From Sphingobacteriales bacterium (GTDB lineage Bacteria > Bacteroidota > Bacteroidia > CAILMK01 > JAAYUY01), in the NCBI GenBank assembly GCA_012517435.1, contig JAAYUY010000193.1, positions 1-52,807 on the forward strand: a stretch of DNA of 52,807 bases, in the 5' to 3' direction. This document shows, piece by piece, positions 26,075 through 35,390 of the stretch. The first letter of the stretch is position 1. Every line of letters begins with the position of its first letter. Under the pieces are notes generated by a model. The model made no database searches. It was not told where the DNA came from and worked only from the letters and a program-made list of their open reading frames with translations. Both the position numbers and the translations under genes were made by a program.

Positions 26075-26920
26075 TCACCAGACAATTTTCCCGCTAATTT
26101 CAGCATCCCCGATCTGAATACGAACAAGGTATATCCCTTTTGGTAAATCCTGAATATCAATATCATTTCTTCCGGATTCAAGACAAAATTCCCTGATTGA
26201 TTCCCCCATCAGGTTATACAGATTACCATTTGCATGACTGATATTATTTCTCAGAAAAATCAGCACCTTTTCTCCACTTCTGTATATGCTGACATATTGG
26301 TCTGCATTTTCAGCAAGAGAAGAGAATGTTTGTCCGGCAAGGATTTTTTTACCGGGATGGCTTTCGTATGCAAAATCTTTTATTACAACAGTGTCGGCAT
26401 TTTTCGATACACTCAACCGTGCCCATCCATAGTGCCAGTCGTTTCCTATTTTAAATCGTAATCCAAGATATTTTTCAGAGCCGCCTCTCCACTTCCCCAA
26501 AGTAATATTTTGGGATCCCAATACGGCTTTTTGATAAAGAAGGCCGTAGCTGCTGTCTTCCCAAACTCCCTGGTTTTCATCAATTAAGTCATTTTTATTG
26601 AGTGGCCTTGGATAAAACATTAAATAGGTGCTTCCGCTTGAGGATACTGTCAGGGTATCACCCAGTGCTTCGTTACCATTTAATGTTTGAACCCCTCCGA
26701 TATTCATGAAAAACGTTGAATAATAAAAATATTTTTCCTGAACTATTTTAAAATCAGGAACACTGTCTTTATTCATGTCGAGCAGGTAACTGGTATCAGA
26801 TAATATGATATCCGGGTCGATATCAGTATAAATAATCTGTCCATTGGCAGCATTTCCGGCAACCACCAATCCGGCTGCCAATGCTGAATATGATTTTAAT
26901 TTACGGTCAAAGTCTGTCAT
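26075..26920 (-). CDS. Secreted T9SS-sorted protein, short paralogue of 28543-30102
   Basis: The 281-residue protein begins with the same unusual export leader as the gene at 28543-30102: FDRKLKSYSALAAG, then NGQIIYTDID. It shares the domain with WRGGSEKYLGLRFKIGNDWHYGWARLSV and a following KDFAYES, and ends in a T9SS-like C-terminal domain (NLMGESIREF, LPKGIYLVRIQIG). It lacks the two repeats found in the larger paralogue. Predicted location is the cell surface or medium. I know no function for this family. It lies in the same minus-strand group as a duplicated barrel and its paralogue. Confidence 0.75.
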   Translation of the reverse strand: MTDFDRKLKSYSALAAGLVVAGNAANGQIIYTDIDPDIILSDTSYLLDMNKDSVPDFKIVQEKYFYYSTFFMNIGGVQTLNGNEALGDTLTVSSSGSTYLMFYPRPLNKNDLIDENQGVWEDSSYGLLYQKAVLGSQNITLGKWRGGSEKYLGLRFKIGNDWHYGWARLSVSKNADTVVIKDFAYESHPGKKILAGQTFSSLAENADQYVSIYRSGEKVLIFLRNNISHANGNLYNLMGESIREFCLESGRNDIDIQDLPKGIYLVRIQIGDAEISGKIVW

Positions 26921-27036
26921 TATTTGAATTTTATGTGATTAATTATTGATGTAAAGATACTTCAAAATAATGAATTGACAATCACAAAAATATTATGGTT
27001 ATTCCCGGTGAGTAATGAGTGACAACCGGTGAGAAG

Positions 27037-28497
27037 TTACTGCCTTTTTTTAAAATCAAAAGGAATTTTCATTCCAAGTAAAATTCTTTGTGAATTGCCT
27101 TTGAATATAATATCACCTTCAGTCAGTTGATTTTTAATCCAAACGTTAGCTGAAATCCTGTTAAACTCGCGGACTCCAAGGTCCAGCCGACCATCAATAA
27201 ACAGGATTAGATTTGGATGAAGGTAAAACTCAATCCCGATTCCTGAATTAAAAGTAATGATGTTTTGATGTGTCCTGAAATAATTTTCAAAATAATACGC
27301 TGTATCTTTGGTAGGAGTATAATTATTTGAATAGGTGTTGGTTTCGTAAAGGTCGCTTACAGCCGAATGTAAGAAGCTGAGTCCTACTGAAGGGGTAATT
27401 ACCATGCGATAAAATATACCGGGCAACTGGTAATGATATTTCGTTCTGACTCCAAACTCATTGACATTGTATTCACCTGAAAGCCAGCCATGTCCGGTTC
27501 CAATGTTTTTGTAAAATATTCTGTTTGTGTAGTTTTGCCTGTAGTACGCACCTTCAACGGAAATACGGTTAAACTTGTAACCCGCATAAATTCCTTTAAA
27601 AATATCAGCATATTTAAACTCCCAGAAAGAATGTCTTCCCCAATTTGAAGCGATCTGCTCAGCATTTGATTCTTTAAAAAGGCGCCAGAGAGGTCCTGCA
27701 CCAATCCCTATGAAAAATCTCCTGTCAATTGATTTTGAATAGTTTATCTTTATGTCTTCGCGGGTATCCTTTCGGGTTTGTCTTAATTGCCAGATATTGC
27801 TGACCGGATATTTTAATCCTATGGTGTACTGAAAATTGTTCCCTTTTGAAATTAGATAGGCAACCTGTGGGGGCTCTGAATTATATTGGTAAATGGCATC
27901 AATCTCAATCACTTTCTGAAATCCTTTCTGGTACCTGCTTTCAAATGTTAATGATAAATCCTCGAATAGCCTGACATTTATTCCCAGTCCGGCTTCCAGC
28001 ATCGGAAAGTAACGGTGAAAATTTTCGAATTCTTCATATTTTATATGTCCTGTATCCCCACTTCTTGTTAATGTAAATTCACCTTCCCCATGCGAAAGGT
28101 AAGATCGATTAATGTTGTTTACATAGCCAAAAAGAACATGGGCAGTCAGCTTTTTCTTTATCAGAGGTTGTTCATATTTCAGCACCAACGGGATCTGATA
28201 AACATTCATTATGTTTCCGGCTGATGCAAAAAAAGAGAATTTAAAATTTGGCCCCCCGTAATAGGTAATCCCATGAAAACCGGATTCAACAGATAGTTGT
28301 TTATTGATTTCCCTGCTGATATTAAAACCCCATGAAATGGATGGAATGTCCGGGTTTTTAAGTTTTCCGCCCGGATCATATAATTTGTATTTGGCAGCAA
28401 TAATTCCTGTTTCAGCACCAAGGAATAATTTATTTTGAGAAAGTGTAATGAGCGGGGTTAATATCAACCCGATGATAATCAGTGATAAATTTTTCAT
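27037..28497 (-). CDS. Outer membrane beta-barrel protein with apparent internal duplication
   Basis: The 486-residue protein has a signal peptide (1-20, ending TLSQ) and alternating hydrophobic/aromatic strands typical of an outer membrane barrel. Residues 22-235 and 250-486 look like two copies of one barrel unit. Each opens with a similar strand (LFLGAETGI near 24; FFIGIGAGP near 260) and closes with a TIGLKYPVS or LLGMKIPF strand near 230 and 475. It resembles PorT-like or outer membrane protein domains in general, with no precise match. It lies between two T9SS-sorted paralogues on the same strand, so it may be their anchor or partner. Confidence 0.65.
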   Translation of the reverse strand: MKNLSLIIIGLILTPLITLSQNKLFLGAETGIIAAKYKLYDPGGKLKNPDIPSISWGFNISREINKQLSVESGFHGITYYGGPNFKFSFFASAGNIMNVYQIPLVLKYEQPLIKKKLTAHVLFGYVNNINRSYLSHGEGEFTLTRSGDTGHIKYEEFENFHRYFPMLEAGLGINVRLFEDLSLTFESRYQKGFQKVIEIDAIYQYNSEPPQVAYLISKGNNFQYTIGLKYPVSNIWQLRQTRKDTREDIKINYSKSIDRRFFIGIGAGPLWRLFKESNAEQIASNWGRHSFWEFKYADIFKGIYAGYKFNRISVEGAYYRQNYTNRIFYKNIGTGHGWLSGEYNVNEFGVRTKYHYQLPGIFYRMVITPSVGLSFLHSAVSDLYETNTYSNNYTPTKDTAYYFENYFRTHQNIITFNSGIGIEFYLHPNLILFIDGRLDLGVREFNRISANVWIKNQLTEGDIIFKGNSQRILLGMKIPFDFKKRQ

Positions 28498-28542
28498 TAA
28501 CGTGTTTTTTCTATTAACGGAAATCTGAAATTTTATTGTTAT

Positions 28543-30102
28543 TTATTCCTGAAAATAAGTTACTTTTAAGGAATAAGATTTATCTCCTGCATCAATCTTA
28601 ACCAGATAAATGCCTGAAGAGAATCTGCCGAAAGGTACCTCTAAAATTTCAGAAACCGGATGGTTAAAGCCGGCAATTTGTTTTCCGTGCAGATCAAAAA
28701 TATTGATGCTGTTGATCTGAAAATGATCCGGAACGACAATATTCATTGTTTGATTTGAAAAATAACAGTTAATCTTGCTAAGGTCAAAATTATCCATGCC
28801 TGAATTATGAGTCAGCATAAATTCATCAGAAGGGAGTGATAAAGCATGTTTGGAAGCATAAGTTCCATCAGCCACACTGATAACGAATGCTTTGTATTTG
28901 ACATTGTTGGTAATTAAAGCCCCATCTGCGTCAGTGGCTGTTTTTGAAAGTATAATCTCGAGGTCGCCGCCGGTTTTTGGAACATTCGTGAATACTGAAG
29001 GAGGCAGATTCATGGCATCTTCAATGGTAAAATTCTGTGCTTTTTCAGATTTACAGACAACCACACTGTAGAAGGCCACTTTCTGTTCATCTGCAGCTTT
29101 TGCAAAGGAAATTTTAAGATCCTGACCATTACCGTTATTGCCAATATCAGTGGCTACGGGTGTTCCGGCAGGTGAGGAGAGAACATGAAAAGCAAAATAT
29201 CTTCTGTTGGTGGAGAGGATAGGCTCGGTTGCATGGACCCCATCCGGCATACTCAATACATATACCTGATAATACTGACCAATTTTCAGCGGATTTCCCT
29301 GAAGGTCAACATTGGAGGAGTTCACTGTCTTTTCAATATTAAAGCCTGTTTTCGGAACTACTACAATATTCGGAGGAGATAAATTCAAGGCCATATTGGG
29401 AGTAAGCTGAGTGCTGTCGAGAACGTTTTTCAGAATTATCCGGTATTCCGATACCTTGCTTTCGTCAACTGCTTTATCGAAAGTGATTTTCAGGCCGTTT
29501 CCATTTCCCAGATCCTGAGCTAGAATCTTTGTAACTCCGTAAGTATTGGCGGCATCTCCTGTTCTGATGGATTTTCCACTCGTAAACTCAATTGCAAAGT
29601 CCTTGATGGTAAAAGACCTGCCGTTTTGTGCCACATCCAGCCTTGCCCAACCTAAATAGGGTTTCCCGTCAATCTTTATTTTAATGCCAAGATATTTATC
29701 ATTGACTCCTTGCCAATAGCCGTAATTTCCGGCAGTACCCTGCCAGTTTAATGTGCCGTAGTCACGTATCCTCCAGTTTTTGTTAATTGTATCGAGCAGA
29801 TATCCGGCATCGAGGGCAAACGGATAAAGATAATTACCCGTGCTTTTTCCAAGTATCTCAGTGTCCTGAGCCCTTTGAACACTGACGAAATAGGCATTGG
29901 TACCAAAAGCCTGAAACACCAGCAGGTCGTGAAAATAGTCATAATTAAAATCGAAAATGTAACCTGAAGTATCTCCAAATGTCAGGTCTTCAAACTGATC
30001 GGTATATAAAATCTGACCATCTGAAACGACCGGTGTTGCCAATAGTCCGGCTGCCAATGCCGAATATCCGGCTAATCTTTTATCAAAATCTTTGTTTCTC
30101 AT
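28543..30102 (-). CDS. Secreted T9SS-sorted protein with two repeated domains
   Basis: The 519-residue protein has an export leader (KDFDKRLAGYSALAAGLLA, then DGQI). Its N-terminal domain is shared with the gene at 26075-26920, including NDKYLGIKIKIDGKPYLGWARLDV and IKDFAIEF. Two repeats of about 120 residues follow (about 190-310 and 315-430), each beginning with an LGNGNGLKITF- or NGNGQDLKISF-like strand and containing VPKTG. It ends in a T9SS C-terminal sorting domain (FDLHGKQIAGF, FSSGIYLVKIDAG). The repeats look like Ig/fibronectin-type or cadherin-like beta sandwiches. Function unknown; predicted extracellular. Confidence 0.75.
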   Translation of the reverse strand: MRNKDFDKRLAGYSALAAGLLATPVVSDGQILYTDQFEDLTFGDTSGYIFDFNYDYFHDLLVFQAFGTNAYFVSVQRAQDTEILGKSTGNYLYPFALDAGYLLDTINKNWRIRDYGTLNWQGTAGNYGYWQGVNDKYLGIKIKIDGKPYLGWARLDVAQNGRSFTIKDFAIEFTSGKSIRTGDAANTYGVTKILAQDLGNGNGLKITFDKAVDESKVSEYRIILKNVLDSTQLTPNMALNLSPPNIVVVPKTGFNIEKTVNSSNVDLQGNPLKIGQYYQVYVLSMPDGVHATEPILSTNRRYFAFHVLSSPAGTPVATDIGNNGNGQDLKISFAKAADEQKVAFYSVVVCKSEKAQNFTIEDAMNLPPSVFTNVPKTGGDLEIILSKTATDADGALITNNVKYKAFVISVADGTYASKHALSLPSDEFMLTHNSGMDNFDLSKINCYFSNQTMNIVVPDHFQINSINIFDLHGKQIAGFNHPVSEILEVPFGRFSSGIYLVKIDAGDKSYSLKVTYFQE

Positions 30103-30151
30103 TACTGTTTTTTTATCGGTTAAGTACTTTTAATCTGAAAAAGTTAGCTGT

Positions 30152-32683
30152 TTATCTGATTTTCGTCCTGTATAAATTTTTGTCAATGACCTTAATTGCC
30201 TCATCTTCATCGAGTTGATAATCGAGAAAATGATTGATTTTACAGATATTTTCAACCGGATTATCTATCAAATCCCCATAGTCAACGTAAAGTAGTTTTA
30301 CATTCGGCTCTTTCTGATGCCAGATTTCAACATTTTTCAGCTCCCTATCAAAAGCCTGTGCGACTGAAAGCGGAAACTTATCCTGTTGACGCCCAAGCAT
30401 TTTCTGCTGTGAATGAATGATTTCATACATGTCTCTTTTCATAAAAATCACCTTGTAATCATATTTAACCGGCAGAAAACGCAGCAGTTGTGCGATGACT
30501 TTTAAGGCTTTTCCTTCTGCTTCATGCAACCAGTTGTTGTCACGCGGAAGACTTTTTACCTTCTCATATTCAAAATATCCTTTCGGATTTGACTCATCTG
30601 CCAGCCGTATTTCATCCGTCAGGATATCCATTCCGCCTGCTTTCAGTATCTGCATCATCAGCGAGGTGCCGGAGCGGGGGAGCCCCGATACTATTGTTAT
30701 TTTGCCTTTCATCTGCTCATTCAGAATTATCCGGTGTATTTCTGACATTTCTTTCTGCTTTAGTTTTTCTTCATAAATCTGTATTAGCCATCTCCTTGCT
30801 TTATACATACCCGGATTCATTTTCAGACTCAGTTCAAAAGCCTGACAGGCTTCAGTGAATTTTTCCAGTCTAACCAGTGCTTCCCCGAGGTGGTAATGAG
30901 CAGGTGGAAAATGATACAACAATCCGATGGCATTCAGTGAGCTTTCTGCAGATTCCTGAATAAAACCAAGTCTTAGTTGGGCAAGTGCCAGTCCATGCCA
31001 TGCATAGGCATTTTCATCATCATTTTCAAGTACTTTGGTGAATATTTTCAGGGCTTCCTCATATCTTTGCAGCCGGATATAAACTTTGCCAAGCTCCTGT
31101 AACAGGCTGGCCGTAGCCGGCATTCCTTTTTCTGCCTCACTGAACATTTTCAGTGCTGCATGCGGGCGGTTCTGATGGGAATAAATGATGCCTTCAAATA
31201 CTTTCAGGTAAGAACTGTAGCTTTCATCTTTTCTTTTCAGAATTTCAATGATTTTCAAAGCTTTTTCGAATTCTGAAAGTTGAATATTGTATTTAATAGC
31301 ATCCAGCTGAAAACGAATTTCATCTTTGTCGTCCTCAAGCAATTCCTCTATTATTTCAATGGCCTTTGAATAATTATTTCGGCTTGCCAAAACCCTTGAT
31401 AGATTATATTTTAACTCTCTGACCGCCTGCGCTGAAGCTTTGTTTTTATCTTCTCCCGGATTTTCCAGGTAGCCTAATTCTATCAACTGCCGGAGAGCTG
31501 CTGCTGAGCTGACAGGATCTTCAGTTTTTTCAGGCGGATGAGTTCCGAAATCTCCCGGAAGCGTATCCCATGATTCAATCCTACTGCTTTTCGGATGGTC
31601 TGTAAAAATATTACTCAGTACTTTTCCATCCATATCTTTTCCGGAAGGTAAACCGTAAATGTTTAAAATAGTGGGAGTTATATCCAGAAGGGTTGCTCCG
31701 TAAACTCTTTCATCCGTTTTAATGTTTTCTCCAGAAATACATAAAATACCATAAGGCCTGTGTTCAAGGGCAGGGGCAGCAGGTATTCTGGGCAAAGAAG
31801 CCGGTCGATGGCTATCGGAATAAAAACCATGATCACTTACAATGATAAAAGTTGTGTCATCTCCTGCCAGTTCAATCAGCCTGTCGAGCATCATGTCGTG
31901 GAAAATGTATCCTCCATCCACAACATCCTTGTAAAGTTCAAAATCAGCAACTGGGATATGATCCTGACGGGGAGGCCTGTATTTCATAAAGGCATGACCA
32001 TAATGGTCGATAGCATCGTAATAGACAGCCATAAAATCCCATTCAGTGTTTTCCATCAGCCAGGTGGCGATGGCATGTGTGCTTGCTGCTTCAGCGGTGA
32101 TTTTGGCGAGGGAAGCCAGGCGGGGGTCTTTTTCCTGATCTACTTCAGCAGCATTGGGGATAAAAGGTAAAATATGTTGCTGCGTGAGCTCTGCCGGATG
32201 AATGCGGTACTCTTTCAGAATTTTTGTCATTTCCGGAGGATAAACCGATCCTTCATTCACAGGCCAGGGACTATCGGGTGGTGTATTGGCCTTAACAAAA
32301 AGATTTGAAACCATTACCCCGTTGATGGGTTCTGCCGGATGACTTGGCCACCAGCCAACCACATTACATTTATAACCGTTGTAATGTAAAATATTCCAGA
32401 CTGCTTTTGTCTGACGTGAGGTAACGGCAACAGGCCTGATACCTCCATTTATATTATCGGGTTCAATGAAGCCAAGAATGCCGTGTTTGTCAGCTTTTTT
32501 TCCGGTGGCGATGGATGTCCAGAGCATAGGGGAAAGGGGAGGATCGAGGGTGGCTAAATTTCCAATGACGCCTTTATTGACAAGCTTTTCAAGTGCAGGC
32601 ATTCGTCCTTCGTCCATCAGCGGATTGATGACTTTCCAGTCGGCAGCATCCCATCCGATCAACACAACCTTCTTTTTATGCAT
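30152..32683 (-). CDS. Type I phosphodiesterase / TPR / sulfotransferase fusion
   Basis: The 843-residue protein has three parts. Residues 1 to about 370 are an alkaline-phosphatase-superfamily phosphodiesterase: metal-binding Asp12 in LIGWDAADW, candidate nucleophile Thr56 in PMLWTSIATGK, and a later VSDHGF. About 410-640 are TPR repeats (for example NAYAWHGLALAQLRLGFI). About 660-843 form a sulfotransferase-like domain with the 5'-phosphosulfate loop GLPRSGTS (667-674). Related stand-alone domains cleave phosphodiesters or move sulfuryl groups from PAPS. No signal peptide is seen, so it should be cytoplasmic. It follows a tiny gene at 32701 by 17 bases. The combination suggests handling of a sulfated or phosphate-modified glycan, but the substrate is unknown. 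Confidence 0.85.
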   Translation of the reverse strand: MHKKKVVLIGWDAADWKVINPLMDEGRMPALEKLVNKGVIGNLATLDPPLSPMLWTSIATGKKADKHGILGFIEPDNINGGIRPVAVTSRQTKAVWNILHYNGYKCNVVGWWPSHPAEPINGVMVSNLFVKANTPPDSPWPVNEGSVYPPEMTKILKEYRIHPAELTQQHILPFIPNAAEVDQEKDPRLASLAKITAEAASTHAIATWLMENTEWDFMAVYYDAIDHYGHAFMKYRPPRQDHIPVADFELYKDVVDGGYIFHDMMLDRLIELAGDDTTFIIVSDHGFYSDSHRPASLPRIPAAPALEHRPYGILCISGENIKTDERVYGATLLDITPTILNIYGLPSGKDMDGKVLSNIFTDHPKSSRIESWDTLPGDFGTHPPEKTEDPVSSAAALRQLIELGYLENPGEDKNKASAQAVRELKYNLSRVLASRNNYSKAIEIIEELLEDDKDEIRFQLDAIKYNIQLSEFEKALKIIEILKRKDESYSSYLKVFEGIIYSHQNRPHAALKMFSEAEKGMPATASLLQELGKVYIRLQRYEEALKIFTKVLENDDENAYAWHGLALAQLRLGFIQESAESSLNAIGLLYHFPPAHYHLGEALVRLEKFTEACQAFELSLKMNPGMYKARRWLIQIYEEKLKQKEMSEIHRIILNEQMKGKITIVSGLPRSGTSLMMQILKAGGMDILTDEIRLADESNPKGYFEYEKVKSLPRDNNWLHEAEGKALKVIAQLLRFLPVKYDYKVIFMKRDMYEIIHSQQKMLGRQQDKFPLSVAQAFDRELKNVEIWHQKEPNVKLLYVDYGDLIDNPVENICKINHFLDYQLDEDEAIKVIDKNLYRTKIR

Positions 32684-32700
32684 GAATAAAATATTTTCTG

Positions 32701-32901
32701 TTAATGATGTTTTTCTGTCCCCTTTTCACTCATATTGCTGTTTTGCCGGGCTTTTTTTCTTGCTTCACGCCAGGCTTTTACACCCACTGCACCCAAAGCG
32801 AGCAATCCAAGTGAGCCCTCCGGATGAATCTCGACAGGCTGGCCGGTCTGTTTATCCCTTATTATTATCTTATCCGATTGATATTCTTGTCTTTCAGTCA
32901 T
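32701..32901 (-). CDS. Small hypothetical protein upstream of the phosphodiesterase-sulfotransferase
   Basis: ATG 32901 gives a 66-residue protein. A TTG start at 32931 would add ten residues and is less likely. It has a charged N-terminal half (KIIIRDKQTGQPVEIHPEG), a short hydrophobic stretch LGLLALGAVGVKAW near 37-50, and a basic C-terminus. I do not recognise a family. It is transcribed just ahead of the fusion gene with a 17-base gap and probably co-transcribed, so it may be a small membrane-binding partner. It is too short for confident function calling. Confidence 0.55.
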   Translation of the reverse strand: MTERQEYQSDKIIIRDKQTGQPVEIHPEGSLGLLALGAVGVKAWREARKKARQNSNMSEKGTEKHH

Positions 32902-32982
32902 TGTTTTATGCACTTTTAAAAATTGGTACAATTTTAGTTAAATTATGCCGAACTTTAATTAACCAAATAAAACGACAAAATT

Positions 32983-33660
32983 ATGAAGAGAATATTTTTA
33001 CTTTCAGCAGTTTTGATTTCAGGCATTATTCTGATGAGTTCCTGCAACAAAAAAGAAAAGGAAGACACTGATGCTCAGGAAGTTAAGCTTGACAAAGAAG
33101 CTGTCAGCTATCCGGTGGATTTAGCTAACAGCAAAGTCCTTTGGCTTGGAAAAAAAGTGACCGGACAGCATAATGGAACTATTAACCTGAAATCAGGTGA
33201 AGTATTGGTAAAGAATGACACCCTGACAGGCGGACGTTTTGAGTTTGACATGAACAGCATTACCAACCTTGACCTGACAGACGAAAAAATGAATGCAAAG
33301 CTGACCGGACATCTGAAAAGTGCTGATTTCTTCAATGTTGATTCATTTGCTACAGCAACATTTGAGATTACTTCAGCCGAAATGATTGCCAATCCTGTTG
33401 ATTCCAACAATTACAACATCAGCGGAAACCTGACAATCAAAGGTATTACCAACAATATCAGTTTTCCGGCAGTAATCGTTTCAAAAGACGGAATGTTTAA
33501 TGCCAAAGCCACTATTAAAGTTGATCGTACTTTGTGGAACATCCGTTATGGCAGCGGCAAGTTTTTCAAGGGACTGGGTGATAAGATGATCAATGATGAG
33601 TTTGAAGTTACCATTGATATCCTTGCTCAGAAACCTGCAGAAGTCGCTGAAAACAAGTAA
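32983..33660 (+). CDS. YceI-family lipoprotein
   Basis: The 225-residue protein begins with a lipoprotein signal: a hydrophobic stretch then ILMSSC with the lipidated Cys at residue 21. The mature part has YceI-type features: VLWLGKKVTGQHNGTINLKSG near 53-73, GHLKSADFFNVDSFATATFE near 108-127, and the C-terminal DEFEVTIDILA. YceI folds resemble a lipocalin-like barrel and bind isoprenoid or other lipids. An inner or outer membrane anchored lipid carrier is expected. It diverges from the small gene at 32901 and is followed by a strong terminator. Confidence 0.87.
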   Translation: MKRIFLLSAVLISGIILMSSCNKKEKEDTDAQEVKLDKEAVSYPVDLANSKVLWLGKKVTGQHNGTINLKSGEVLVKNDTLTGGRFEFDMNSITNLDLTDEKMNAKLTGHLKSADFFNVDSFATATFEITSAEMIANPVDSNNYNISGNLTIKGITNNISFPAVIVSKDGMFNAKATIKVDRTLWNIRYGSGKFFKGLGDKMINDEFEVTIDILAQKPAEVAENK

Positions 33661-33681
33661 TTCGGAATTTTTTCATCCTAT

Positions 33682-33708
33682 AAAAGCCGGTAAATAGCCG
33701 GCTTTTTT
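33682..33708 (+). terminator. Rho-independent terminator after the YceI gene
   Basis: AAAAGCCGG (33682-33690) pairs with CCGGCTTTT (33698-33706) around a seven-base loop and leads into a T run. It lies about 20 bases after the YceI stop. Confidence 0.85.
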
Positions 33709-33798
33709 TATTTATAGGGTACAAAAAGCTTTGTTGAAACAATAGGGTTTGCGGTATTTTAGTATGATACGGGATATAATACCAATGAAAAGTAAAGG

Positions 33799-33882
33799 TG
33801 CCGATGACTGGACTCGAACCAGCATGTCCGTACGGACACTACGCCCTGAACGTAGCGCGTCTACCAATTTCGCCACATCGGC
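33799..33882 (-). tRNA. tRNA-Leu (CAG)
   Basis: The minus strand folds as a class II tRNA. The acceptor stem is GCCGATG/CATCGGC, the anticodon stem is CTACG/CGTAG with loop TTCAGGG giving anticodon CAG, the variable arm is long (TGTCCG/GGACA), and the T arm is GCTGGTTCGAGTCCAGT. The discriminator is A. The 3' CCA is not encoded and must be added post-transcriptionally, which is common in this phylum. It lies in a gap between protein genes with no neighbouring tRNA. Confidence 0.96.
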
Positions 33883-33968
33883 AGGCGCTGCAAATATACA
33901 ACCTCTTTTGTTTATGAAAATCTTCAGGAAAAATTTTTTCATTTTTGGTAAAAATCCGATTTCTGTCT

Positions 33969-33976
33969 TACCTTCG
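33969..33976 (+). promoter_or_regulatory. Candidate -7 box for the dicarboxylate symporter gene
   Basis: TACCTTCG differs from TAnnTTTG by one base. A TTTG element at 33944-33947 sits 21 bases upstream, close to the expected spacing. It lies 33 bases before the ATG. Confidence 0.45.
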
Positions 33977-34008
33977 TTTTTTAAAAAAGGAATAAAAACA
34001 TCAGTTTA

Positions 34009-35277
34009 ATGAAAAGAATAAGTCTTCCGATACAGATTCTGATTGCACTTTTATTTGGGTTTCTGTTCGGGTATTTTTTTACAGATCAGGTAACTTATGT
34101 CAGTTGGATAGGCGAATTGTTCATCCGTTTGTTGAAAATGATTATCATCCCACTGATTTTAGCTTCCATAATATCAGGGGTGTCGAGTATTGAAGGAGGC
34201 AAGGAATTTGGAAAACTAACCCTTAAAACATGGCTCTATTATATTTCAAGCAGTTTGGCGGCTATTTTAACCGGTTTAATTCTTGTCAACCTGATTCAGC
34301 CGGGTGTCGGAGCCAATATCGGTCTTCAGGAAACTGTCGAAAACTTCAAACCAGGATCCGCCTCTGTCAGAGATTTACTCATGAACATAGTTCCGACCAA
34401 TATCATTAAATCAACAGTTGATGAGCAGATGCTTTCGCTGATATTTTTTGCCATGGTTGTCGGCTTTTTTATCAACCGGATTAAAAATGACCATTACCGT
34501 ACATTATTAAAAGATTTAGCCAATGCAGGTTTTGCTCTGATGATGAAGATTACGGGTTTTATTATTAAGCTCACACCTTATGGCGTATTTGCAATTATGG
34601 CAGGTATTGTGGCCAAGAATATAGATAATGTGGTGGAAGTATTTTCCCGCCTGGGTCTTTATTTTATTACAGTTATTGCAGGTCTGTTTTTTCATGCGTT
34701 CATTACTCTGCCCTTATTTCTCCGCTTTGTTGCCAAAATAAATCCTATCAAACATTATGGCTCTCTTTCATCGGCTCTGCTGACTGCTTTTTCAACTTCT
34801 TCTTCCAGTGCGACTTTGCCAGTTACTATGAATTGCCTGGAAAAAAACAGTGGTGTCAGCAATAAAATCACAAGTTTTGTCATGCCACTGGGCGCAACGG
34901 TCAACATGGACGGAACAGCCCTTTATGAATGTGTTGCGGCTATTTTTATTGCTCAGGCTTACGGGATTGAACTTTCTGCCCTGCAACAGATAATAATCGT
35001 TTTTACTTCATTACTTGCCTCAATAGGCGCTGCTGGAATTCCGATGGCCGGTTTTTTTATGCTTTCCATTATCCTGACTACTATTGGGTTGCCTCTTGAA
35101 GGGGTTGGACTTATTCTGGCTGTTGACAGAATACTCGATATGTTCAGAACAGCTGTCAATACTTTGAGCGATTCAGTAGGGACTGTTGTTATCGCTCATT
35201 CGGAAAAAGAAATATTAAATGACAGTGTTTTGAAAAATGTCCCCAAAGTTAGTATTGATGAAGAGCTGATTGATTAA
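34009..35277 (+). CDS. Dicarboxylate/amino acid:cation symporter (GltP/DctA family)
   Basis: The 422-residue inner membrane protein has the DAACS transporter signature: the serine-rich hairpin TSSSSATLPVT at about residue 264, MPLGATVNMDGTALYE near 290 (NMDGT motif), AAGIPMAGFFM near 342, and DRILDMFRTAVNTLSDSVG near 371. It should import glutamate, aspartate or C4-dicarboxylates with Na+ or H+. It is monocistronic, downstream of a tRNA and ahead of the M43 protease gene. The exact substrate cannot be read from sequence alone. Confidence 0.92.
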   Translation: MKRISLPIQILIALLFGFLFGYFFTDQVTYVSWIGELFIRLLKMIIIPLILASIISGVSSIEGGKEFGKLTLKTWLYYISSSLAAILTGLILVNLIQPGVGANIGLQETVENFKPGSASVRDLLMNIVPTNIIKSTVDEQMLSLIFFAMVVGFFINRIKNDHYRTLLKDLANAGFALMMKITGFIIKLTPYGVFAIMAGIVAKNIDNVVEVFSRLGLYFITVIAGLFFHAFITLPLFLRFVAKINPIKHYGSLSSALLTAFSTSSSSATLPVTMNCLEKNSGVSNKITSFVMPLGATVNMDGTALYECVAAIFIAQAYGIELSALQQIIIVFTSLLASIGAAGIPMAGFFMLSIILTTIGLPLEGVGLILAVDRILDMFRTAVNTLSDSVGTVVIAHSEKEILNDSVLKNVPKVSIDEELID

Positions 35278-35365
35278 ATTACCCCACAGAAATTATAGGC
35301 AGGAAATTTGTAATAATCAAAGGCGTTAGTGTAAAAACTAATTTTTTTTATGCGCTTTAACCAAA

Positions 35366-35373
35366 TACTTTTG
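35366..35373 (+). promoter_or_regulatory. Candidate -7 box for the M43 protease
   Basis: TACTTTTG matches TAnnTTTG and lies 17 bases before the ATG at 35391. That leaves a very short leader. No clear -33 element. Confidence 0.4.
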
Positions 35374-35390
35374 CACCTCAAATAAAAATA

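Noticed and set aside
33712-34009. Short open frames on both strands around 33800
   Set aside because: They run through the tRNA-Leu gene and have no protein-like features.
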